Shown here: in pieces, positions 1 to 7,990 of the stretch | How positions within the stretch are numbered: the stretch's first letter is position 1 | Layout: every line of letters starts with the position of its first letter | DNA from: Bacteroidetes bacterium GWF2_38_335 | GTDB taxonomy: Bacteria > Bacteroidota > Bacteroidia > Bacteroidales > GWF2-38-335 | DNA: 64,000 nucleotides | NCBI GenBank assembly: GCA_001769535.1 | Contig: MEOH01000013.1 | Span: 79,838-143,837 of the forward strand | Reading direction: 5' to 3' | Position numbers and translations under genes: made by a program | The notes under the pieces: model-generated | What the model saw: the letters and a program-made list of their open reading frames with translations, nothing else | The model's database searches: none | Told to the model about the DNA's origin: nothing

Positions 1-80
1 AATGCTATTTAGCTCCTGATTTTTCAATCATTCATCTACCTATAGGTACAATTTACTATCTTTGGACTTTATTTAAAAAA

Positions 81-1892
81 ATGGAAGTAAGACGAATTTT
101 TGACCTAACTGAGCGGTATCTCACTCTATACCAGGATAAAGATATTGCTGTAGCCGGAAAAAAAGACGGGAAATGGTACCAATATTCGATTTCTGAATAT
201 ATCGATCACATCAATAATATAAGTTACGGATTGCTTGAAATGGGCTATACCAAAGGCGATAAGATAGCTACAGTTTTCACAAACAACCGTCCGGAATGGA
301 ACATAATGGATCTTGCAATTTTACAGGCAGGCATGATTCATGTTCCGGTTTACCCAACAATAAGTGATGAAGATCATAAATATATTTTAATCCACTCTGA
401 TATTAAACTGCTAATCCTGTCTGACAACAGCCTTTATAAGAAGCTTAATAATATCGCTTCAGAAATTCCGGCTATAAAGGAAATATTTACAATTAATGAA
501 GTTGAAAATGCAAGAAACTGGCAGGAAATAGTAAATCTTGGCCGCAATAATGCACATAAGCATAAAGATACGGTAACTAAAACAAGAGATGAAATTGGTC
601 CCCATGATATGGCCACAATATTATATACCTCAGGAACTACTGGCAGTCCGAAAGGTGTAATGCTCTCACATAACAATCTTGTAACAAATTTTATTGCCGC
701 CTCAAAAATACTGCCATTGGAAAAACAGCACAGGGTTTTGAGTTTTCTTCCACTCTGTCATGTGTATGAACGGATGATGAACTACGCATATCAATACAAG
801 GGAATTAGTATTTATTATGCAGAAAACCTGGGTACCATAGCCGACGATCTGAAATTTGTTAAACCACATGCTTTCAACACAGTACCCAGATTACTCGAAA
901 GATTTTATGACCGGATAATAAATGTTGGAAAAGACCTTAAGGGCTTTAAACGAATGATTTTTTTCTGGGCGGTTCGCATTGGAAATAAATATAAACTTAA
1001 CGGAAACAATCCATTTTACAAGTTCAAACTAAATATTGCCAGAAAACTTGTTTTTTCAAAATGGAGACAGGCTTTCGGAAATGAAATATTGATAGTTGTT
1101 TGCGGAGGATCGTCTTTGCAGCCCCGACTTGAAAGGATTTTTTATGCTGCGGGGGTTCCTGTATTGAATGGGTATGGCCTGACCGAAACTTCACCGGTAA
1201 TTTCGGTTAATAATCCCGATTATATTAATCAGATGTTTGGTACAGTTGGTCCTGTCCTTGAAAATATTGAAGTAAAAATAGATGAGGATGGAGAAATTCT
1301 CTGCAAAGGTCCAAATGTGATGATTGGATATTACAAAGATCCTGAATTTACACGTACGGTTATCGATCAGCAGGGATGGTTTCATACCGGTGATATTGGC
1401 CGTTTTGAACAAGGAAGGTTTCTGAAAATTACCGACAGAAAGAAAGAAATATTTAAAAATTCTGCAGGTAAATACGTTGCTCCGCAAGTCATTGAAAATA
1501 TGCTGAAAGAATCTGATCTCATTGAACAGGTCATGATAGTAGGCGAATCAGAAAAATTTGTTTCAGCTTTGATTGCCCCTGACTTCAGTTATTTGAAAAA
1601 TTTTGCATTAAAACATAAAATTCCATTTAACGACAATCAGGATCTAATTAAAAATCCTGTTATTCTAAAAAAATACCAGGAAGAAATAAATAAATTCAAT
1701 AAAAAACTTGGTCAAATTGAGCAGATAAAACGATTTAAACTTGTTCCCGACGATTGGACTCCTGATACAGGTGCCCTTTCTCCCACTCTGAAGCTGAAAA
1801 GAAAATTTCTCTATGAAAAATATGATCTTCTTTTAAAAGAAATTTATTCATACAGCGAAGGAGAAACCAATAAAGCCTTAAAGGACAATTAA
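81..1892 (+). CDS. Long-chain acyl-CoA synthetase (AMP-forming)
   Basis: Activates fatty acids to acyl-CoA through an acyl-adenylate intermediate. The 603-residue length is normal for the bacterial long-chain (FadD15/FACL-like) branch. The ANL signature YTSGTTGSPKGV lies near residue 181, GYGLTETSPV follows in the middle, the hinge region GWFHTGDIG is near 431, and the catalytic-lysine region DRKKEIFKNSAGKYVAP is near 452-470. There is no signal peptide, so it should be cytoplasmic or peripheral at the membrane. It lies 21 bp upstream of the ElbB-like gene on the same strand and is probably cotranscribed with it. Substrate chain length cannot be read from the sequence. Confidence 0.93.
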   Translation: MEVRRIFDLTERYLTLYQDKDIAVAGKKDGKWYQYSISEYIDHINNISYGLLEMGYTKGDKIATVFTNNRPEWNIMDLAILQAGMIHVPVYPTISDEDHKYILIHSDIKLLILSDNSLYKKLNNIASEIPAIKEIFTINEVENARNWQEIVNLGRNNAHKHKDTVTKTRDEIGPHDMATILYTSGTTGSPKGVMLSHNNLVTNFIAASKILPLEKQHRVLSFLPLCHVYERMMNYAYQYKGISIYYAENLGTIADDLKFVKPHAFNTVPRLLERFYDRIINVGKDLKGFKRMIFFWAVRIGNKYKLNGNNPFYKFKLNIARKLVFSKWRQAFGNEILIVVCGGSSLQPRLERIFYAAGVPVLNGYGLTETSPVISVNNPDYINQMFGTVGPVLENIEVKIDEDGEILCKGPNVMIGYYKDPEFTRTVIDQQGWFHTGDIGRFEQGRFLKITDRKKEIFKNSAGKYVAPQVIENMLKESDLIEQVMIVGESEKFVSALIAPDFSYLKNFALKHKIPFNDNQDLIKNPVILKKYQEEINKFNKKLGQIEQIKRFKLVPDDWTPDTGALSPTLKLKRKFLYEKYDLLLKEIYSYSEGETNKALKDN

Positions 1893-1913
1893 TAAAACCG
1901 TAATTTAAAAAAT

Positions 1914-2564
1914 ATGAAAACAAAAAAAATAGCTGTTATCCTTGCCGGATGTGGAGTTTACGATGGCGCTGAAATACATGAAGCCACTCTCACATTATAT
2001 GCCATTTCAAAACTTGGTGCTGACTATGAGATTTTTGCTCCGGATATAAACCAGCATCACGTGATCAACCACCTAACCGGCAAAGAAATGAACGAAACAA
2101 GAAATGTTTTGGTTGAATCTGCCCGTATTGCCCGAGGCAAAATAAAAAACATCAACGAGCTTAAAGCAGAGGAGTTTGATGCCCTGATTTTTCCCGGCGG
2201 CTTCGGTGTAGCAAAAAATCTTTGTGATTTTGCTTTCAAAGGTCCTGAATGCAACGTAATTCCATCAGTTGCCAATGTCATAAAAAAAATGCACTCACTT
2301 AACAAACCCATTGGAGCGCTTTGTATTTCTCCGGTTATGCTTGCTAAAGTACTTGGAAAAGCAGAGCTTACCATTGGAAAAGACCAGGGTACAGCTTCGG
2401 CAATTGAAAAAATGGGATCAAAACACATTCCTGTTTCTCAGGGTGAAATAGCCGTTGATAAGGAAAATAAGATAGTTACTTCTCCATGCTATATGCTTGA
2501 TTCGAGCATCGCTCAAATAGGAGATGGCGCCTTTAATCTTGTTAAAGCAATTCTGGAACTTTAA
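1914..2564 (+). CDS. elbB: ElbB-like isoprenoid biosynthesis glyoxalase (DJ-1/PfpI superfamily)
   Basis: A 216-residue single-domain protein of the ES1/ElbB branch of the class I glutamine amidotransferase-like (DJ-1/PfpI) superfamily. It opens with a strand motif VILAGCGVYDGAE and has FDALIFPGGFGVAKNL in the middle. The nucleophile elbow is GALCISP near residue 137, with the expected cysteine. E. coli ElbB is described as a glyoxalase linked to isoprenoid synthesis, and the true substrate is uncertain. It follows the acyl-CoA synthetase by 21 bp and converges on the TrmJ-like gene. Confidence 0.88.
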   Translation: MKTKKIAVILAGCGVYDGAEIHEATLTLYAISKLGADYEIFAPDINQHHVINHLTGKEMNETRNVLVESARIARGKIKNINELKAEEFDALIFPGGFGVAKNLCDFAFKGPECNVIPSVANVIKKMHSLNKPIGALCISPVMLAKVLGKAELTIGKDQGTASAIEKMGSKHIPVSQGEIAVDKENKIVTSPCYMLDSSIAQIGDGAFNLVKAILEL

Positions 2565-2580
2565 AAATGAATTGTGACAT

Positions 2581-3267
2581 TCACTTGTCGATCATTTTTT
2601 CAAATTTCTTTATGATATAGTATATCATTTTAATGTCGGAATCGCGCATATCAGAAAGTCGTTCGTTTAACCGGACACTAAAATTACTTTCACTATTTTC
2701 ACCTGCTTTAAGCATCAGCGCATTTATTCTGCTTCTGATCTCTGCCAAATCCAGTGACTGATTTTCCAAAATACTTTTTGAGTTTACCGAAGGTATTCCA
2801 GATAATAAATATGAATAAATCATAACTGTCTGGGCAAGATTTAACGAAGGTTGTCTGTTTGCAAGAGGAACAAACGATACAATCTGACATCTTTTTAATA
2901 CATCATTTGGGAGCCCTTTGTCTTCATTTCCAAAAACAACCGATACTTTAAGTTTGGGATTTTGCTTTTCAGTAAGGAAAACTTTCAGTTCCGACGCATT
3001 AATATAATTATAGGTAGTTTTTCTTTTTTTTGCAGAAGTTCCGATAACAATATCCGAATCGGCAACAGCAAGTTCGAAATCGGAAAAAACTTTAGCATTT
3101 TCAAGGATATGGACAGAACCATGGGCCAGCCACTTGGCATTATCGCATAAATGATCTGCAGGATTTACCAGTCTGAGATCACCAAAACCCATAGTATTCA
3201 ATGCGCGCGCAGCTGAGCCGATATTTTCAGGATACTTAGGTTCAACCAATACAAAAGAAATTTGCAT
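2581..3267 (-). CDS. TrmJ-like SPOUT RNA 2'-O-methyltransferase
   Basis: A 228-residue protein of the SpoU/TrmH fold in the TrmJ subgroup (tRNA Cm32/Um32 methyltransferase). The start ISFVLVEPKYPENIGSAAR carries the N-terminal Asn and Arg of SPOUT motif 1. Motif 2, VFGNEDKGLPND, lies near residue 110 and motif 3, PSLNLAQTVMIYSYLL, near 140. The family binds SAM in the trefoil knot built from motifs 2 and 3. It is convergent with the ElbB-like gene with only 16 bp between them. Assignment to tRNA position 32 is by family resemblance only. Confidence 0.85.
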   Translation of the reverse strand: MQISFVLVEPKYPENIGSAARALNTMGFGDLRLVNPADHLCDNAKWLAHGSVHILENAKVFSDFELAVADSDIVIGTSAKKRKTTYNYINASELKVFLTEKQNPKLKVSVVFGNEDKGLPNDVLKRCQIVSFVPLANRQPSLNLAQTVMIYSYLLSGIPSVNSKSILENQSLDLAEIRSRINALMLKAGENSESNFSVRLNERLSDMRDSDIKMIYYIIKKFEKMIDK

Positions 3268-3361
3268 GAATAATTATTATTAATTCCGGAAAAAACCATA
3301 CCCTGTTTTTGTTATGAAAGAACAGGAAATTTATCAACCCGGCAATACGCTTACAGGATGA

Positions 3362-3952
3362 TTACAGCTGACCGTTTTCAATTCTGAGAATGACCTCCTC
3401 CACGTCCTTGTCTGCTCCGTCAGGATCATAATCTGCTTTAAGGTTTGATCCGAAAAGACGGGCAACAGACTGCCACATAAAGGCTGTAAGAGAGCCTTTC
3501 AAATCTTTTATCACATCAAAAGTGGTATTTCCTGTCTCACGGTCAATAAGTTTAATTAGCAGTTTTCCCTGATTCATTGAAAGATTCTTTAGCTCGGCTT
3601 CAAATTCTGACTTCAATGCCTTGTCTGCTTTTTCAATATATTTCTTCTTCTCTTTTTCGTCAGTAAATGTTGCTAGCTTTTTATTGATCTGGTTGAGTTT
3701 TAATCTTGCAAGTTTTGCATACGGATATACTTTCTTGACATTTCTGACCAATTTATAATATTCTTTCTCTTCGCGGGCGTTTTTAAATTTCTTTGGAGGA
3801 AATACAAAAATCTCCCTGATATTTATATGTGGCAATGTATCTCCGTTTACAACCCTGGTTTCCACAACATACCCCTTATCTGTAAACTGCTGTGATTTAG
3901 AGCTATAAGAAGCCGCAAACACGATTATCAATATGATCAGAATTTTTCTCAT
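3362..3952 (-). CDS. DUF4294 family secreted protein
   Basis: A 196-residue protein with an N-terminal signal peptide (MRKILIILIIVFAASYSS, then KSQQ). The body is highly charged, with the characteristic stretch VVNGDTLPHINIREIFVFPP and a long basic helical region with KKVYPYAKLARLKLNQIN. The C-terminal third contains TFDVIKDLKGSLTAFMWQS. It matches my memory of DUF4294, a family largely confined to the Bacteroidota with no known function. A periplasmic location is likely. It stands alone between trmJ and sucC, both also on the minus strand. Confidence 0.8.
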   Translation of the reverse strand: MRKILIILIIVFAASYSSKSQQFTDKGYVVETRVVNGDTLPHINIREIFVFPPKKFKNAREEKEYYKLVRNVKKVYPYAKLARLKLNQINKKLATFTDEKEKKKYIEKADKALKSEFEAELKNLSMNQGKLLIKLIDRETGNTTFDVIKDLKGSLTAFMWQSVARLFGSNLKADYDPDGADKDVEEVILRIENGQL

Positions 3953-4157
3953 CCGGGTTTTTAAATACTTATTTCAACAATTATGCCAGATAAAATGTTT
4001 TTTTTATTATAAAATTAAACGTTCATGCAACCTTTTATATTTTTCTTTAGTCTGATAAATGTAACGACTATAAAAATTGAAACAAATTTATTAAAAAAAT
4101 TAAAGATAATCCGATTTAGTGCAGTTAATCTGTACTATTTCACATCCCTCGTCGTTC

Positions 4158-4186
4158 AAAGGGGCATTTTCAGCCCCTTTTTTTTT
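4158..4186. terminator. Hairpin terminator after sucC, stronger on the + strand
   Basis: The stem GGGGC (4161-4165) / GCCCC (4173-4177) has a 7-nt loop. Flanking AAA and TTT extend the pairing. On the + strand it is followed by nine T residues, which overlap the stop codon of sucC on the other strand. On the minus strand, where sucC ends, only three T residues follow. Confidence 0.7.
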
Positions 4187-5372
4187 AAACAAGTTTTGTA
4201 ACCAGATCGGCTGCTTCCTGCAATGTAATTGCCGAATAAACCTTCAATCCTGATTTATCTATAAGTTCCTTAGCTTCTTTTGCATTGGTTCCCTGAAGTC
4301 GGACAATCACCGGAATATTTATACCTCCGATTTTATGGTATGCTTCCACAACTCCTTCAGCCACCCTGTCGCAGCGAACAATTCCACCAAAGATATTGAT
4401 CAGGATTGCTTTTACATTCGGGTCTTTTAATATAATACGGAATCCTGCTTCAACTGTTTTTGCATTGGCTCCACCTCCCACATCAAGGAAGTTGGCAGGC
4501 AATCCACCCGACAGTTTAATAATATCCATTGTTGCCATTGCCAACCCTGCTCCGTTTACCATGCAACCTACATTCCCATCCAGTTTAACAAAGTTCAGGT
4601 TATTTTCGCCTGCTTCCACCTCGGTGGGATCTTCCTCAAAAACATCGCGCATGACAGCGAGTTCTGGATGGCGGTATAAAGCATTGTCATCAAGATTCAC
4701 TTTTGAGTCGGCAGCCAGAATAAGATCATCAGAAGTTTTAAAAACGGGATTGATTTCAAATAATGAAGCATCACATTTTTCATACGTATTGTATAGTCCA
4801 ACAGTAAACTGAACCATTTGCTTGAAAGCTTTTCCAGACAATCCGAGATTAAATGCTACTTTTCTTGCCTGAAAAGGTAAAATTCCGGTTTTCGGGTCAA
4901 TTTCTTCCTTAAATATCAGATGCGGTGTTTTTTCTGCAACTTCCTCAATATCCATTCCGCCTTCAGTTGAGTACATTATAATGTTGCGTCCGGTTGCCCT
5001 GTTAAGCAAAATACTCATATAAAACTCCTGTATTTTACTTTCTCCGGGATAAAAAATACTTTGCTCAATAAGTACTTTTCTCACAATTTTCCCTTCCGGT
5101 CCTGTCTGGTGGGTTACCAAATTCATACCCAATATCTGCCTGGCATAAATAGCAACTTCGTCAAAATTTTTGGCAATTTTTACTCCACCGCCTTTTCCAC
5201 GGCCTCCAGCATGGATTTGAGCTTTTACAGCCCAGCAATCCGTTCCGGTAAGCTCCTGTACTTTTTTAGCAGCATCAACCGCTTCGCCCGGATCTGAAAT
5301 AACAATTCCTACCGGCACAGCAACCCCATTGTTTCTGAGAATCTCTTTTCCCTGATATTCATGAATATTCAT
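4185..5372 (-). CDS. sucC: Succinate-CoA ligase (ADP/GDP-forming) beta subunit
   Basis: The beta subunit of the TCA-cycle enzyme that interconverts succinyl-CoA and succinate with substrate-level phosphorylation. It has 395 residues, the usual length. It begins MNIHEYQGKEILRNNGV. The ATP-grasp domain fills the first ~240 residues, with the glycine-rich IHAGGRGKGGGVK near 52-64. The C-terminal CoA-ligase domain contains LDVGGGANA and NIFGGIVRCD. The alpha subunit (sucD) is not in the window, so the two genes are apparently unlinked. The stop codon sits in the T-tract of the hairpin at 4158-4186. Confidence 0.96.
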   Translation of the reverse strand: MNIHEYQGKEILRNNGVAVPVGIVISDPGEAVDAAKKVQELTGTDCWAVKAQIHAGGRGKGGGVKIAKNFDEVAIYARQILGMNLVTHQTGPEGKIVRKVLIEQSIFYPGESKIQEFYMSILLNRATGRNIIMYSTEGGMDIEEVAEKTPHLIFKEEIDPKTGILPFQARKVAFNLGLSGKAFKQMVQFTVGLYNTYEKCDASLFEINPVFKTSDDLILAADSKVNLDDNALYRHPELAVMRDVFEEDPTEVEAGENNLNFVKLDGNVGCMVNGAGLAMATMDIIKLSGGLPANFLDVGGGANAKTVEAGFRIILKDPNVKAILINIFGGIVRCDRVAEGVVEAYHKIGGINIPVIVRLQGTNAKEAKELIDKSGLKVYSAITLQEAADLVTKLV

Positions 5373-5470
5373 GTGACTAATTTTATTTTGTACAAGTCAC
5401 TAAAGTAATTTTTTTTTTTTACAATTTTGCAGCCAGTAAAAAAAAAAGAAAACAATTTGCCATAAAAAAA

Positions 5471-6019
5471 ATGAGGAAACTGAAAAACAGCGAATTAAAG
5501 CGACTCTCGGGTGAAGAGTTTAAAAAGGCAAAAAAAAAACCAATTTGCGTTGTGCTGGATAATATTCGCAGTGCAAACAATGTGGGTTCTGTTTTCAGAA
5601 CGTCGGATGCATTTCTCATTGAAAAAATATTTTTATGCGGATTTACCTCCTGCCCTCCCAACCCTGAGATTCACAAAACTGCGCTGGGCGCCACAGATAC
5701 TGTAGAATGGGAAAAATATGAGCATACAATAGAATTGATCAGAAAACTAAAATCAGAAGGTTACACAATAATATCTGTTGAACAGACTGAAAACTCGGTT
5801 ATGGCAGATGATTTCGTTCCTGAAAAAAATGTTAACTATGCCCTGGTTTTTGGAAACGAAGTTAACGGTGTTGATCAGGATATTGTTGACCTGTCTGATT
5901 TTTGCCTTGAAATACCTCAATTCGGAACAAAACATTCATTAAATATTTCTGTTTGTGCGGGCATTGTGCTGTGGGATTTTACAAGAAAAATGCAAGCACA
6001 ATATCCTGACAATAAATAA
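5471..6019 (+). CDS. TrmH/SpoU family RNA 2'-O-methyltransferase
   Basis: A 182-residue SPOUT methyltransferase that is minimal in length, with only a short basic N-terminal extension before the catalytic domain. Motif 1 is NIRSANNVGSVFRTSDA (about residues 31-47), motif 2 is LVFGNEVNGV (about 125) and motif 3 is IPQFGTKHSLNISVCAGI (about 150). All three hold the expected Asn, Arg, Glu, Ser and Asn residues. The RNA target cannot be told from the sequence; tRNA Gm18-type or rRNA are both possible. It diverges from sucC. Confidence 0.87.
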   Translation: MRKLKNSELKRLSGEEFKKAKKKPICVVLDNIRSANNVGSVFRTSDAFLIEKIFLCGFTSCPPNPEIHKTALGATDTVEWEKYEHTIELIRKLKSEGYTIISVEQTENSVMADDFVPEKNVNYALVFGNEVNGVDQDIVDLSDFCLEIPQFGTKHSLNISVCAGIVLWDFTRKMQAQYPDNK

Positions 6020-6076
6020 TATTTTTTAAATTTCTAACAGAAAAATTACTACTTTTAAAGGAAAAATTCGACAAAA

Positions 6077-7387
6077 ATGGACATTCCAAATGCAATTATT
6101 TTTATAGGCGCCCTGATTTTCTTTGCGCATCTTTTTAATATCATCTTTACAAAAACAAAAATTCCGGTAGTGCTTGTGTTATTATTGACGGGACTTGCAG
6201 CCGGACCAATTGCCGGATGGATAAAGCCTGAAGATTTTGGTGGGTTGGGCTATATTTTTGCTTCTGCCACCTTGGTTGTAATTCTTTTTGAAAGTGGCAC
6301 AAATCTCAAATTCAGTGAATTAAAAAAATCCATTGGAAATGCATCCCTCATAACCTTGATTAATTTTTCACTTACTGTATTAATTTCATTTATTCTGATC
6401 AGCATTTTCACCAAACTGAACAACCTCAGTGCACTTTTTGCGGGGACAATCATTGGAGGCACATCTTCGGCAATTATTATTCCATTGGTCAAACAGCTCA
6501 GAATGAACGAAAACAGTTCGGGTGTGGTAATTATGGAAGCCGCACTCAGCGATGTACTTTGTCTGATTGCCGGGGTTTCTATTTTAACCGGAATGGAGCG
6601 GGGTGCTCAAACCGTTTCTGATGTATTCAATATAATGTGGAAATCTGTACTGATTGCAATTGTTGCAGGTGTTGTCGGAGGATTTGCCTGGTCGGGACTA
6701 ATTTTGATTTTCAGGGGACTGAAAAAATCCATGTTTACCTCACTGGCTGCTGTTCTTGTTATATACGGACTGGTTGAATCTTTTGACTATAACGGAGGCA
6801 TTGCTGCTTTGGCATTTGGAATCATGCTGGCAAACAGCAGCAAGCTAAACGACAAAAAAGCATATAAAAAAGTTTTTGCTTTTAATGCTTCCGAAATCAA
6901 TCCGGCAGAAAAAGATTTTTTTGCTGAAATAACCTTTATCCTGCAAACTTTTTTCTTTGTTTACGTCGGAATTAGTTTGAGATTCGATAATTTCTGGCTG
7001 GTAATCCTCGGACTGATAATTGTAGCCGCAATAATATTATCAAGGCCATTAAGCATATCAATCCTATCAAAGAAAAAATTCACTTCCAAAGATATTGCGA
7101 TCATGTCCATTCTTTCCCCAAAAGGACTCATTCCGGCTGTTTTTGCCAGTCTGCCGCTTCAACTCGGGCTACCTTACGGACAGGAAATTCAGGATATTAC
7201 ATTTTCAGTAGTATTGTTCAGCATCGTAATCAGTTCTATTCTGGTGCTTTTTGTGAGCAAGGACCCTCTTTTCATGAAAAAACTTTTCAACAAAAATACA
7301 GAAGGTGCATTACCCGATGAAGTTGCCATTGATTCACAAACCACTGGTCAGGCAACTCCTCCCGCCATTCCTCCGCAATTACCATAA
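6077..7387 (+). CDS. Monovalent cation:proton antiporter (CPA family)
   Basis: A 436-residue polytopic membrane protein with roughly 12 hydrophobic segments. The start, IFIGALIFFAHLFNIIFTKT, and the LLTGLAAGPIAGW segment are typical of NhaP/KefB-type Na+/H+ exchanger domains. GGTSSAIIIPLVKQL and EAALSDVLCLIAG resemble the conserved core, including an acidic residue in the ion-path helix. The C-terminal tail is short, hydrophilic and Pro/Gln-rich, with no TrkA-N or TrkA-C domain. This argues for a simple Na+(K+)/H+ antiporter rather than a ligand-gated Kef system. The next gene starts 10 bp after its stop. Confidence 0.85.
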   Translation: MDIPNAIIFIGALIFFAHLFNIIFTKTKIPVVLVLLLTGLAAGPIAGWIKPEDFGGLGYIFASATLVVILFESGTNLKFSELKKSIGNASLITLINFSLTVLISFILISIFTKLNNLSALFAGTIIGGTSSAIIIPLVKQLRMNENSSGVVIMEAALSDVLCLIAGVSILTGMERGAQTVSDVFNIMWKSVLIAIVAGVVGGFAWSGLILIFRGLKKSMFTSLAAVLVIYGLVESFDYNGGIAALAFGIMLANSSKLNDKKAYKKVFAFNASEINPAEKDFFAEITFILQTFFFVYVGISLRFDNFWLVILGLIIVAAIILSRPLSISILSKKKFTSKDIAIMSILSPKGLIPAVFASLPLQLGLPYGQEIQDITFSVVLFSIVISSILVLFVSKDPLFMKKLFNKNTEGALPDEVAIDSQTTGQATPPAIPPQLP

Positions 7388-7397
7388 AATCAATAAA

Positions 7398-7817
7398 ATG
7401 AAAGGAGAAATCAAACTGGATTTCATTAAATCTGATACAACCGGCGGACATCTTTGCGTTTCGTGCAAAATTTTAGATAGAGATTACATTTTACTAATTG
7501 ACACCGGCGCTTCGCACACAGTTTTTGACAGCAACCTTCCCGCATCATTGTTCGCTGAAAAAAATAAAGAATCCTTTTCAATTGAAGGATTTTCTGAAGT
7601 TTCAGGTGCTACAGAAAGTGCCACAATTAAAGAAATTGTATTCGGAAAATTGTACTTGAAAAACCTCCATGTAAAACTTATCGATTTAAGCCATATAAAT
7701 CACGTTATCGGATCAAATTTACCTTACCCTTTGGCTGGTATGCTGGGTGGAGATTTTCTCTCAATTCACAAGGCTAAAATTGATTACAGCCGGAATAAAA
7801 TAAAACTTCATTTGTAA
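7398..7817 (+). CDS. Retropepsin-like aspartic protease
   Basis: A 139-residue protein containing one retropepsin-like fold. The catalytic motif LLIDTGASHTVFD lies near residues 33-45 and holds the expected D-T-G-A. A downstream glycine-flanked hydrophobic segment, PLAGMLGGDFLS, forms the usual second psi-loop element. One half-site only is present, so it would act as a dimer like retroviral and Ddi1-type proteases. I chose the ATG at 7398 and not the upstream in-frame ATG at 7305. That one lies deep inside the antiporter gene, and only 7398 gives a protein beginning at the domain. There is no signal peptide, so it is probably cytoplasmic. Substrate unknown. Confidence 0.8.
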   Translation: MKGEIKLDFIKSDTTGGHLCVSCKILDRDYILLIDTGASHTVFDSNLPASLFAEKNKESFSIEGFSEVSGATESATIKEIVFGKLYLKNLHVKLIDLSHINHVIGSNLPYPLAGMLGGDFLSIHKAKIDYSRNKIKLHL

Positions 7818-7928
7818 AAAATAGCATAATAACCATTTTAAGATATTGATTTATTGATATTTATAAGTTTTTTAAACAAATCTGATATGAAACTCCCATT
7901 TATAATGTGTATTACAAAAAAAAATCAA

Positions 7929-7936
7929 TATATTTG
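7929..7936 (+). promoter_or_regulatory. -7 promoter element upstream of secDF
   Basis: TATATTTG fits the Bacteroidota TAnnTTTG -7 consensus exactly. It sits 54 bp before the secDF start in a very AT-rich 173-bp gap. No clear -33 TTTG box is seen at the usual spacing. Confidence 0.5.
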
Positions 7937-7990
7937 CGGCTCAAAAATTTTTACTAAAACGAATTTATAAATTCTTAAAAAAACTAAGAA

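Noticed and set aside
2057-2428. Minus-strand open frame of 123 codons inside the ElbB-like gene
   Set aside because: It is a shadow of the well-supported ElbB gene, with no start context and no recognisable domain.
4396-4812. Plus-strand open frame of 138 codons inside sucC
   Set aside because: Antisense shadow of a highly conserved gene; composition is that of reversed sucC codons.
7305-7397. Upstream in-frame start of the retropepsin-like gene
   Set aside because: It lies inside the antiporter gene in another frame and would add a 31-residue extension unrelated to the domain; the ATG at 7398 is well placed after the antiporter stop.
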